This document shows, piece after piece, positions 23,248 through 29,930 of a stretch of 32,684 nt of DNA. The stretch is taken from contig NZ_QWKI01000025.1 in the NCBI RefSeq assembly GCF_009911645.1, positions 1-32,684 of the forward strand, written 5' to 3'. Source of the stretch: Pseudoflavonifractor sp. 60. Its GTDB lineage: Bacteria > Bacillota > Clostridia > Oscillospirales > Oscillospiraceae. The notes under the pieces were generated by a model. That model did no database searches. It saw nothing but the letters and a program-made list of their open reading frames with translations, and was not told where the DNA came from. Numbering within the stretch: the stretch's first letter is position 1; the number at the start of each line of letters is the position of its first letter. The position numbers and the translations under genes are program-made.

Positions 23248-24066
23248 TTATTCCTGTGCCTCCCGCTCCGCCCGGGCCAGCTTCCGGCGGAACAGCAGCT
23301 TGCACAGCAGTATACTCAGATAGAACAGCACCATCAGGGGTACTGCCATCAGGATCTGAGATGTGATATCCGGCGGAGTCACAATGGCGGATACCGTTAA
23401 AATGACCAGTATCACGTATTTGAAATTCTTTTGCAGGACCTTGGGCTGCAAAATGCCCAGAGCCGTTAAAAGCACCAGCACAATGGGGGTCTCAAACACG
23501 ATTCCAAAGGTGGCCATAGTGGACAGGACATAGCTGATATACTCCTGCACCGACACCATGGCCGTCACCGTGTCCGTTGTGTTCAGCCGGGCAAAGAAGC
23601 TGAGCAGGATGGGCAGCACAACGGCAAAGGCGAAGACCGCGCCCAGGAAAAACAGCAGCAGTCCTGCGGTCATCACCAGGAGCATGACCAGCCGCTCCCT
23701 GCGGTGCAGGCCCGGTCGGATAAACTTCCAGACCTGATAGCCGATCACTGGAATGGTGACCACTATCCCGCCCACCAGAGCGATGCGCACATAGGACAGC
23801 AGCAGCTCCGCCGGGGCGATGTACACAAACGTAAACTGCTGGCCCAGCTCCAGCAGCCGGTTTGTAAATCCCTCCGCCTGGCTCAGGCAGAGGGAGAAGC
23901 ACACCAGAAAGCAGGCCAGGCAGACGATCAGACGCCTGCGCAGCTCGGCAAAGTGTCCCGTCAGAGACATTCTGCCATCCGCCGCCCTCTGCTTCCTGCC
24001 CTTCCGCCCCTCTGCCTTGGGCTGGCCGGTCCCCTCCTGGCCAGATCTTTCCCTATCGTCCGTCAT
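23248..24066 (-). CDS. tatC: Tat translocase subunit TatC
   Basis: The product is 272 residues with six membrane segments after a charged N-terminal extension of about 32 residues. HFAELRRRLIV is the conserved signal-recognition start, FIRPGL and FGIVFETPIV are family motifs, and SAIVTPPDITSQ precedes the last segments. TatC binds twin-arginine signals and recruits TatA. It overlaps the upstream tatA by ATGA. The hydrolase with a Tat signal follows it. Confidence 0.95.
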   Translation of the reverse strand: MTDDRERSGQEGTGQPKAEGRKGRKQRAADGRMSLTGHFAELRRRLIVCLACFLVCFSLCLSQAEGFTNRLLELGQQFTFVYIAPAELLLSYVRIALVGGIVVTIPVIGYQVWKFIRPGLHRRERLVMLLVMTAGLLLFFLGAVFAFAVVLPILLSFFARLNTTDTVTAMVSVQEYISYVLSTMATFGIVFETPIVLVLLTALGILQPKVLQKNFKYVILVILTVSAIVTPPDITSQILMAVPLMVLFYLSILLCKLLFRRKLARAEREAQE

Positions 24067-24248
24067 TGTTCCTGATTTTTGCTGCTCTGCTTGGCCTCGC
24101 CGTTTTCGGCGGCGGCACTGCTCTTTTTAAAATTGCCGATGGTCTGTCCAATGGCCTTCCCCAGCTTGGGCAGCTTGGAGGGGCCAAAAATCAACAGCGC
24201 AATGCCTAAGATCAATAAAAGCTCTGTGGTTCCGATGCGTCCCAACAT
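24063..24248 (-). CDS. tatA: Tat pore subunit TatA, second copy
   Basis: The product is 61 residues: a short N-terminus with Glu (GTTELLLIL), one membrane helix, the FGPSKLPKLG hinge, an amphipathic helix and a charged tail. It is a standard TatA. The start at 24248 gives the normal N-terminus, although the SD AAAGGAG is 12 nt away. It lies 38 bp after the first tatA and overlaps tatC. Confidence 0.92.
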   Translation of the reverse strand: MLGRIGTTELLLILGIALLIFGPSKLPKLGKAIGQTIGNFKKSSAAAENGEAKQSSKNQEQ

Positions 24249-24286
24249 AATTGAACTGCGCTCCTTTCTGAAATTTGTGAAGCCGG

Positions 24287-24535
24287 TCAAACCGCCTCCT
24301 GGTCCCCCGTGGTCTGAGCTTGCGCCTGGACGGGCTGCTCCTCGGAATGGGCGGGGGCGGCCCCCTTTTCCTCCTCCTCCTCCAGCTCGGCCCAGTTCTC
24401 GGTGTTGGCGTAGTGGCGCAGGGTCCCAACGGCCTTACCCACCATCTTCCCCAGCGCCGGGAGGCGGGAGGGTCCAAAAATCAGCAGGGCCACTGCCAGG
24501 ATGACAATGAGCTCACCAGTTCCTATCTTCAACAT
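24287..24535 (-). CDS. tatA: Tat pore subunit TatA, first copy
   Basis: The product is 82 residues with the same plan: GTGELIVIL, one helix, FGPSRLPALG and an amphipathic helix. The tail is longer and acidic (five Glu in a row, then Gln/Ala-rich). The two TatA proteins are clearly related, so a duplication with tail divergence is likely; one may have a TatB-like role. The start at 24535 follows GGGAGGTG. It is the first gene of the operon. Confidence 0.92.
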   Translation of the reverse strand: MLKIGTGELIVILAVALLIFGPSRLPALGKMVGKAVGTLRHYANTENWAELEEEEEKGAAPAHSEEQPVQAQAQTTGDQEAV

Positions 24536-24577
24536 TGACAAATTCACCTCCCTTTTTGATTCCGTTTTTATAACTTT

Positions 24578-24607
24578 AACATAGAGAAGGGGAACAGAGC
24601 AATTCAA
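24578..24607 (-). promoter_or_regulatory. Possible promoter of the tat operon
   Basis: On the minus strand TTGAAT (24607-24602), an 18-bp spacer and TATGTT (24583-24578). The boxes are imperfect, but no better pair is seen in this AT-rich stretch. Confidence 0.4.
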
Positions 24608-24711
24608 TTTTTCGATAAAATAATGGGCTATTTTCATGGTTGTTATATCCTGTCCCCTCTATTCCGCGCCGCGCCGGGGTGTTTCCGCAGACGCCCGGCG
24701 GCGCGGGAGAG

Positions 24712-24763
24712 GAAAAAGACAGACTCCCAATCAGGGCGGCAAAAGCGCCCGGAACGGGAGTCT
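24712..24763 (-). terminator. Terminator of spoIIP
   Basis: AGACTCCC (24721-24728) pairs with GGGAGTCT (24756-24763), with an inner GGGCG/CGCCC stem. On the minus strand GTCTTTTTCC follows. Confidence 0.75.
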
Positions 24764-24771
24764 CCCAGTCT

Positions 24772-25917
24772 CTATTCCTTCAGCTCCAGCAGGGTCCTGG
24801 CCGCACAGTCGGCCCAGAGCCGTCCCCCCGCAATGGCCTCTGAGAGGGTGTTGCCGTGGCCCCCCACCTCCACCAGGATGGACCCGGGGGAGAGCTGCTG
24901 ATTGTACCGGCTCTTGCGCAGGACGGTGGGCCGGGCCAGGCTGGTATAGCCCTTTACCAGGCTGCGCTGAAGCGTCAGGGCAAAGGCCAGATTGTCCTTC
25001 CACCGGGGATGGGCCGCCCCGCCGGCGTCGGTGCCCAGCACCATCATCACCTGGGCCACCTTCTCCCCCGCCTCGGTGGATACCATTTTATAGATCTCCC
25101 CCTGGCTGCCCACCAGGGCGTCCCGGTGGACGTCCAGCACCACCTGAATGGTGGGGTACTGCTCCAGCCACTGCTCCGCCACCGCCTTGGAGCGGTCGTA
25201 GGCCCCGTTGTAGGCGGGGTAGTCGCACAGGGTCGTGTCGTGGATCACCTGAAAGCCATAGGCCCGGAAGACGGTGGCCATCTCCTCCCCCACCCGGACC
25301 ACGTTGTGGGTACAGTCGGTGGTGCGGTAAGGGTCGCTCTCCTCATACAGGTCCCCGTCGGTCATGGAGTAGGCCTCGCTGCCGTGGGTGTGGAGGATCA
25401 AAATCTGGGGCCCCTCCCCCAGAGACACATCCACCGTCCCCTCCTGGAGCAGAGAGGCGTCCAGCTCCAGGCCGGTGCGGTTGTAGACGTACACCTGGCC
25501 GTCCCGCAGATACTGGCTGCCCTCCTTGCCCTGGCCCGTCATCTCCACAATGCCCTCCCCCTCCGGAGCGGGGCGCAGGTCGGGCTCCTCCAGGTCCTCC
25601 TCTCCATCGGGGTCCTCGGGGACCTCCGGCGCTTCGGGCCCCTGGCTGTCCTCCGCCCCCCGCAGGGCCAGCACTTCCTCCTCTCCGGCGGCCAGCAGAG
25701 GGGAGGTCTCCAGCAGCAGGCGGCCCCAGCCCGTCAGGCCCTTCTCCGTCCCGGGCAGCTCCCCCATCTGGGCGGTCAGCAGCTTCACCGCCAGGGAGGT
25801 CTCCAGCCTCTCCCCGGCGTCCCCAAAATCCACGGTCAGGCTCAGCCCCCAGACCCCCGCCAACGCCAGCCCCAGCGCAGTCCCACGGCGCAGGGCCCGT
25901 CCCACCTTGTTCCCCAT
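24772..25917 (-). CDS. spoIIP: Stage II sporulation protein P, spore peptidoglycan hydrolase
   Basis: The product is 381 residues. An N-terminal membrane anchor (about 10-32) and a long acidic Pro/Glu linker lead into the amidase/endopeptidase domain. Family motifs are ILILHTHGSEAY, DPYRTTDCTHNVVRVG, VLDVHRDA and SPGSILVEVGGHGNTLSEA, with the expected zinc ligands His, His and Glu. SpoIIP works with SpoIID and SpoIIM to thin septal peptidoglycan during engulfment of the forespore. This marks the organism as a spore former. The SD AAGGAG is 8 nt before the start, and a sigma-E-like promoter lies upstream. Confidence 0.93.
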   Translation of the reverse strand: MGNKVGRALRRGTALGLALAGVWGLSLTVDFGDAGERLETSLAVKLLTAQMGELPGTEKGLTGWGRLLLETSPLLAAGEEEVLALRGAEDSQGPEAPEVPEDPDGEEDLEEPDLRPAPEGEGIVEMTGQGKEGSQYLRDGQVYVYNRTGLELDASLLQEGTVDVSLGEGPQILILHTHGSEAYSMTDGDLYEESDPYRTTDCTHNVVRVGEEMATVFRAYGFQVIHDTTLCDYPAYNGAYDRSKAVAEQWLEQYPTIQVVLDVHRDALVGSQGEIYKMVSTEAGEKVAQVMMVLGTDAGGAAHPRWKDNLAFALTLQRSLVKGYTSLARPTVLRKSRYNQQLSPGSILVEVGGHGNTLSEAIAGGRLWADCAARTLLELKE

Positions 25918-25962
25918 GGTATCACTCCTTATCCTGTGTAGGAAATTATCGCGGTTGTCCCC

Positions 25963-25991
25963 AGTCTATGAGGAGGGATCCGGGGATATGA
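25963..25991 (-). promoter_or_regulatory. Sigma-E-like promoter of spoIIP
   Basis: On the minus strand TCATAT (25991-25986), a 15-bp spacer and CATAGACT (25970-25963) fit the mother-cell sigma-E pattern (ATA, then CATAnnnT). Sigma-E control of spoIIP is established in Bacillus subtilis. Confidence 0.5.
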
Positions 25992-25993
25992 CA

Positions 25994-26020
25994 AAACCGG
26001 CTGGCCCGAAGCCAACCGGT
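25994..26020 (-). terminator. Terminator of the TraX-family gene
   Basis: On the minus strand ACCGGTTGGC and GCCAGCCGGT pair with a wobble around a TTCGG loop and are followed by TTTTG. Confidence 0.7.
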
Positions 26021-26026
26021 CTCGCT

Positions 26027-26776
26027 TTATCCCAGTATCCAGCTCTGGACGGCCACCAGCGCCAGGATGTGGAGGGGGTAGAAGGCGTAGCAGAAATATT
26101 GAAAGGCTCTGCTCCTGTGTCCCTGCCGCCCCCGGTACAGCCAGATGGGAACCAGCGCCGCCAGGGCCAGCCCCTGCTGCACCAGCTCCAGGGTCAGGCC
26201 GAACAGGGTCACCTCGTAGTAATAGCTCCCCAGCAGGGACACATTCAGGATATACAGACACACCAGCTGGGCCAGACGGTTTTTCCAGTCCCGCCCCCGG
26301 AAGAGGTGGAACACCAGCACCATCAGGACCCCGGCGCCGTAGTAGTCCACCATGGCCGCGTAGCCCAGCACGTAGCCCGCCAGCGCCAGCAGGGCCGTCA
26401 GCGGGAGGGCCAGCCAGGGGCGGAAGCGGGCCCGGCAGCGGTCGGTGAGGACCAGCAGCCCCAGACTCAGCAGAAAGGTCCACAGCACGTTCTGGTGGAA
26501 GGGGTAGAAGACGCTGCCCCCGTACATCAGGTCAAAGGGGACCTCCGACAGCACCGCCCACACCAGCAGCCGCAGGGCGTAGCGGCGCAGATCACCGGTG
26601 TGGGCGTAGCCCTCCGCCAGCAGAAAGGCGAATATGGGGTAGGCCAGCCGCCCCACGCAGGTCAGCCACTCCTGGGCGGGAAACAGGGTCGCCCACATAT
26701 GGTCGCACATCATCAGCCCCATGGCCAGCACGTGGAGCTGTACCGAGGTGAGCTCAAATCCGCGCCGTTCCTCCAT
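26027..26776 (-). CDS. TraX-family integral membrane protein
   Basis: The product is 249 residues with about eight hydrophobic segments. LAMGLMMCDHMWATLFP, GRLAYPIFAFLLAEGYAHT and the C-terminal FYPLHILAL fit the TraX family, named after the F-plasmid pilin acetylase; chromosomal members in Firmicutes have no settled role. The start at 26776 is chosen because a good promoter lies about 30 nt upstream, which rules out the longer frames. AAGGG is only about 4 nt away, so the ribosome site is weak. It appears to be a single-gene unit ending before spoIIP. Confidence 0.8.
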   Translation of the reverse strand: MEERRGFELTSVQLHVLAMGLMMCDHMWATLFPAQEWLTCVGRLAYPIFAFLLAEGYAHTGDLRRYALRLLVWAVLSEVPFDLMYGGSVFYPFHQNVLWTFLLSLGLLVLTDRCRARFRPWLALPLTALLALAGYVLGYAAMVDYYGAGVLMVLVFHLFRGRDWKNRLAQLVCLYILNVSLLGSYYYEVTLFGLTLELVQQGLALAALVPIWLYRGRQGHRSRAFQYFCYAFYPLHILALVAVQSWILG

Positions 26777-26807
26777 CGTCCCTTCACCATCCTTTGTTCC
26801 TGCCCCA

Positions 26808-26836
26808 ATTGTACCCTCTCCTTCCACATTTGGCAA
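26808..26836 (-). promoter_or_regulatory. Promoter of the TraX-family gene
   Basis: On the minus strand TTGCCA (26836-26831), a 17-bp spacer and TACAAT (26813-26808). It gives a leader of about 25 nt. Confidence 0.7.
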
Positions 26837-26890
26837 GAGTTTTGCGGCTTTCATTCGTAAAGCCTCTTTCGTGGAACACGACGGCCCCAG

Positions 26891-26982
26891 GGCAGAGCGA
26901 AGCGGTGGGGATTGATTTGCAGGCATTACTTCGACTTAAAATCTGAGGTAGAAGATGGCGCTTCCAGGGACAATCCCCCGCC
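26891..26982. repeat. Intergenic repeat, short form
   Basis: GGTGGGGATTG (26904-26914) and CAATCCCCCGCC (26971-26982) are inverted ends about 79 bp apart. The inside (CTTCGAC, AAATCTGA, TAGAAGATGG) closely matches 29347-29423. It lacks the extra side hairpins of that copy. Confidence 0.75.
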
Positions 26983-27010
26983 CCATTGTGCGCACAGAGG
27001 CATCCTTGCC

Positions 27011-27039
27011 TTGACTTTTGTGCGTATTATGCGTATAAT
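27011..27039 (+). promoter_or_regulatory. hicAB promoter with overlapping operator
   Basis: TTGACT (27011-27016), a 17-bp spacer and TATAAT (27034-27039). The near-palindrome ATTATGC/GTATAAT (27026-27039) covers the -10 and fits autorepression by the antitoxin. Confidence 0.85.
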
Positions 27040-27061
27040 GGAGGCATAGGGAGGAAACAAT

Positions 27062-27244
27062 ATGACGGCGCAGGAAATTGAAAAGGAAGTCAAAGCGGAC
27101 GGTTGGTATTTCCACAAAACAAAAGGCTCCCACAAGCATTTCAAGCACCCAACAAAACCCGGAAAAGTTACGATTCCACAGCACAAGGGTGATATTCATC
27201 CCCAAACGATTGAAACGATTCGGAAACAGGCGGGACTGAAATAA
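27062..27244 (+). CDS. hicA: HicA-family toxin, mRNA interferase
   Basis: The product is 60 residues, the usual HicA length. It has the double-stranded-RNA-binding-like fold signature: DGWYFHKTKGSHKHFKHP with the catalytic His in GSHKHF, then KVTIPQHKGD and TIRKQAGL. HicA cuts mRNA and stops growth when not bound by HicB. AGGGAGGA lies 6 nt before the start. Toxin-first order with a 43-bp gap to the antitoxin is normal for hicAB. Confidence 0.9.
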   Translation: MTAQEIEKEVKADGWYFHKTKGSHKHFKHPTKPGKVTIPQHKGDIHPQTIETIRKQAGLK

Positions 27245-27287
27245 GCGCCGCCCTCCGGGGCAGCATAGATTAATTGGAGGTATTTCT

Positions 27288-27689
27288 GTGAAACTTGTAT
27301 ATCCTGCTGTCTTTTTCCCGTGGGACGATGGCGACGGTTACACCGTGGAGGTCCCCGATCTTCCCGGCTGCGTCACAGAGGGACCCACCCTTGCCGACGC
27401 TATTTTGATGGCCCAGGATGCCGCCAGCGGCTGGGTCCTGGACGAATTGGAGGAGGGGCGGCCAGCGCCTGCGGCCAGCGCTATGGGGGATATTCACGCG
27501 GATGCGGGCGGGCTTGTCAGTCTCGTTACGCTGGATATGGACGCCTATGCCGAAAAATATGGCAATACCGCTGTGCGTAAAAACTGTACGATCCCCGCCT
27601 GGCTGAATACCTTTGCGGAGGCGCGGCAAATCAATTTTTCCAAAGTCCTTACCGATGGATTGACCGCCCTCTATCAAGCCTCCATGTAA
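27288..27689 (+). CDS. hicB: HicB-family antitoxin
   Basis: The product is 133 residues. The N-terminal half (YPAVFFPWDDGDGYTVEVPD, LPGCVTEGPT) is the HicB partial RNase-H fold that covers HicA. The C-terminal VRKNCTIPAWLNTFAE is a ribbon-helix-helix-like DNA-binding segment. It should neutralise HicA and repress the shared promoter. It starts with GTG at 27288, with TGGAGGT 6-7 nt upstream. Confidence 0.9.
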   Translation: MKLVYPAVFFPWDDGDGYTVEVPDLPGCVTEGPTLADAILMAQDAASGWVLDELEEGRPAPAASAMGDIHADAGGLVSLVTLDMDAYAEKYGNTAVRKNCTIPAWLNTFAEARQINFSKVLTDGLTALYQASM

Positions 27690-27696
27690 TCCCCCT

Positions 27697-27727
27697 GCGC
27701 CGCCTCTCAAAAAGGGCGGCGCTTTTT
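27697..27727 (+). terminator. Terminator of hicAB
   Basis: GCGCCGCC (27697-27704) pairs with GGCGGCGC (27715-27722), followed by TTTTT. Confidence 0.85.
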
Positions 27728-27799
27728 GCTGTGTGGAGGCCCTCAAATCCTTGCGGCACTCCTCCCCGTTTATTTGCTGAATGCCTGCCCAAATCCTCC

Positions 27800-27828
27800 T
27801 TGTGTTTTTTCGAAAAAAATAGTATAAT
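27800..27828 (+). promoter_or_regulatory. miaB promoter
   Basis: TTGTGT (27800-27805), a 17-bp spacer and TATAAT (27823-27828), giving a leader of about 27 nt. Confidence 0.75.
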
Positions 27829-27861
27829 GTATGGGTTAAAATCGTGCCTCTGGAGGTCTTT

Positions 27862-29274
27862 ATGGAACGCACCACTGTTATCTCTCCCGCGGATATTAAA
27901 AACCAGCTGGCCCACTGTCAGGCGGTGGCCCGGCTGCTGGCCCGACAGTCACCGGAGCCGCCCCTGGCCTTTGTGGACACCTACGGCTGCCAGCAGAACG
28001 AGGCCGACTCTGAGCGCATCCGGGGCTATCTGAAACAAATGGGCTTTGCCTTCACCGGCGACGAAGAACAGGCCCAGATCATCGTCATCAACACCTGCGC
28101 CATTCGGGAGCACGCCGAGCAGCGGGTATTCGGCAACGTGGGCGCCCTGGTCCACCTGAAGCGCCGGCATCCGGATACCCTCATCTGCCTGTGCGGGTGC
28201 ATGGTCCAGCGGCCCGAGGCGGCCAAAAAAATCCGGGAGTCCTACCGCCACGTGGACCTGGTCTTCGGCCCCCACGCCCTGTGGCGGTTCCCCGAGATGG
28301 TCCACCAGCTGCTTGAAGCGCGGGGGCGGACCTTCTCCGTGGAGGATGAGGCCGGATCCATCGCCGAGGGCATCCCGGTGGTGCGCCAGGACAGAGTCAG
28401 GGCCTGGGTGTCCATCATGTACGGCTGCAACAACTTCTGCGCCTACTGCATCGTCCCCTACGTCCGGGGGCGGGAGCGCTCCCGCAGGCCGGAGGACATT
28501 CTGGCCGAGGTGGAACAGCTGGCGGCGGAGGGCTACAAGGATATCACTCTGCTGGGACAGAATGTGAACTCCTACGGCAGAGACCTGCCCCAGCCCACCG
28601 ACTTCGCCGCCCTGCTGGAGCGGGTCAACGCCATCCCCGGGGACTTCCTCATCCGGTTTATGACCTCCCACCCCAAGGACGCGACCCCGCGGCTCTTCGA
28701 GACCATGGCCCGGTGCGAAAAGGTGGCTCCGGTGCTCCACCTGCCCTTCCAGGCGGGGAACGACCGAGTCCTTCAGGTGATGAACCGCCGCCACACCCGG
28801 GCGGAGTATTTGGAGAAGATCCGTCAGCTCAAGGCGCTGATTCCCCATATCGTCCTCACCTCCGACGTGATCGTGGGCTTCCCCGGGGAGACGACCCGGG
28901 AGTTCGAGGATACCCTGAGGGTGCTGGAGGAGGTGCGCTTCGACGCCTTGTTCACCTTCATCTTCTCCCCCCGACCCGGGACCCCCGCCGCCAGTATGGA
29001 CGACCCCATGAGCCGGGAGGACAAGCTGGCCAATTTCAACCGCCTTACCGCCCTCCAGGACCAGATTTCCGAGGAGAAGCACGCCGCCTACGTGGGCCAG
29101 ACCCTGCGGTGCCTGGTGGACGGGACCTCCGGCGACCAGCGCTTCCCCCTCACCGCCCGTACCCCGGGCAACCGGCTGGTCCGCGCAGCAGGGGACCCCG
29201 CCAGTGTGGGCCAGTTCCGGGATGTGAAAATCACCGGGGCGAACAAGTGGTCGCTGTTTGGGGAGATCGTGTAG
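27862..29274 (+). CDS. miaB: tRNA methylthiotransferase MiaB
   Basis: The product is 470 residues. The UPF0004 domain (about 30-150) has the first cluster cysteines in DTYGCQQN, VINTCAIRE and CLCGCMVQ. The radical SAM domain has YGCNNFCAYCIVP, and a TRAM domain (about 400-470) ends the protein. MiaB adds the methylthio group to i6A37 of tRNAs reading UNN codons. The start at 27862 has TGGAGG 5 nt upstream; the in-frame GTG at 27844 lies before that SD. Neighbourhood with mutS is common in Firmicutes. Confidence 0.95.
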   Translation: MERTTVISPADIKNQLAHCQAVARLLARQSPEPPLAFVDTYGCQQNEADSERIRGYLKQMGFAFTGDEEQAQIIVINTCAIREHAEQRVFGNVGALVHLKRRHPDTLICLCGCMVQRPEAAKKIRESYRHVDLVFGPHALWRFPEMVHQLLEARGRTFSVEDEAGSIAEGIPVVRQDRVRAWVSIMYGCNNFCAYCIVPYVRGRERSRRPEDILAEVEQLAAEGYKDITLLGQNVNSYGRDLPQPTDFAALLERVNAIPGDFLIRFMTSHPKDATPRLFETMARCEKVAPVLHLPFQAGNDRVLQVMNRRHTRAEYLEKIRQLKALIPHIVLTSDVIVGFPGETTREFEDTLRVLEEVRFDALFTFIFSPRPGTPAASMDDPMSREDKLANFNRLTALQDQISEEKHAAYVGQTLRCLVDGTSGDQRFPLTARTPGNRLVRAAGDPASVGQFRDVKITGANKWSLFGEIV

Positions 29275-29297
29275 TTGTTGGCTGACGCCGCTTTTGA

Positions 29298-29477
29298 GGC
29301 CCTGCGAAGCAGGGCCTGGCCCCTTTGAAAAGGGGCAGAGCGGTGCGGTGGGGATTGACTGCTGGCACTGCTTCGACCTGAAATCTGAAATAGAAGATGG
29401 TCTGCTGTTGACAATCCCCCGCCTTCGCTTCGCTCAGGTACCCCCTTTGCCAAAGGGGGCAAGCGGCTTCGCCGCTT
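29298..29477. repeat. Composite symmetrical intergenic element
   Basis: The stretch after miaB has five palindromic parts in a symmetrical order: hairpin GGCCCTGC/GCAGGGCC (29298-29316); hairpin CCCCTTT/AAAGGGG (29320-29335); core with ends GGTGGGGATTG and CAATCCCCCGCC (29347-29423); hairpin CCCCCTTTG/CAAAGGGGG (29441-29459); hairpin AAGCGGC/GCCGCTT (29461-29477). The core recurs at 26904-26982, and the first two hairpins recur inverted at 32589-32626. It is probably a non-coding, MITE- or REP-like repeat of this genome. It could also end the miaB transcript. Confidence 0.75.
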
Positions 29478-29527
29478 GTGTGGCTCTGCTTCGACTGACA
29501 ATCTCAAATAGAAGCAGTTCGCCAATT

Positions 29528-29575
29528 ACGCGGAATCACGCGTTATTTTCTCTGTCATATACGCGTTTTCACGCG
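29528..29575. promoter_or_regulatory. Four ACGCG boxes before the XRE gene
   Basis: ACGCG occurs at 29528, 29538, 29561 and 29571. Each pair has a 10-bp period, and the pairs lie 33 bp apart. This spacing fits two operators for a helix-turn-helix dimer, probably the gene's own product. No clear promoter boxes were fixed here. Confidence 0.5.
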
Positions 29576-29596
29576 TTGTAAGGGGGCTTTGAAAAA

Positions 29597-29806
29597 ATGT
29601 CAGCATTTTCTGCGCGTTTAATTGCATTAAGAAAGGCCCGGGGACTTTCCCAGTCCAAAACGGCAAAAGAGGTCAAAATTGCCCCCCGCGCCTACCAGAG
29701 CTACGAATATGAAGAGGCGGAACCGAAATTATCAACCCTCATCCGCATGGCCGACTTCTACGGCGTCTCTCTGGACTATCTGGCGGGGCGGTCTGACGTC
29801 CCTTAG
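29597..29806 (+). CDS. Small XRE-family (Cro/cI-type) regulator
   Basis: The product is 69 residues and consists of one helix-turn-helix domain: RLIALRKARGLSQSKTAKEV, then APRAYQSYEYEEAEPKLSTL, and DFYGVSLDYLAGRSD at the end. That final motif is typical of XRE repressors in Firmicutes. It should bind DNA as a dimer and probably represses its own gene through the ACGCG boxes. AAGGGGG lies about 10 nt before the start. It stands between miaB and mutS and carries no other domain, so further targets cannot be guessed. Confidence 0.85.
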   Translation: MSAFSARLIALRKARGLSQSKTAKEVKIAPRAYQSYEYEEAEPKLSTLIRMADFYGVSLDYLAGRSDVP

Positions 29807-29840
29807 TTGTACGCAAAAATACAACTGGGATTCCCTATGG

Positions 29841-29888
29841 TTATGGTAATCGTTATAGTTATGGTAATCGTTATCTTTATGGTAATGG
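29841..29888 (+). repeat. 18-bp tandem repeat, 2.7 copies
   Basis: TTATGGTAATCGTTATAG (29841-29858), a second copy differing in the last two bases (29859-29876), and a partial third (29877-29888). It fills most of the gap between the XRE gene and mutS. Just upstream is the inverted repeat AGTTGTA/TACAACT (29805-29826). Confidence 0.75.
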
Positions 29889-29930
29889 CGCCCAGGGCAG
29901 GGCGCAGAGAGAGAAAGAAGGTAAATTTTC

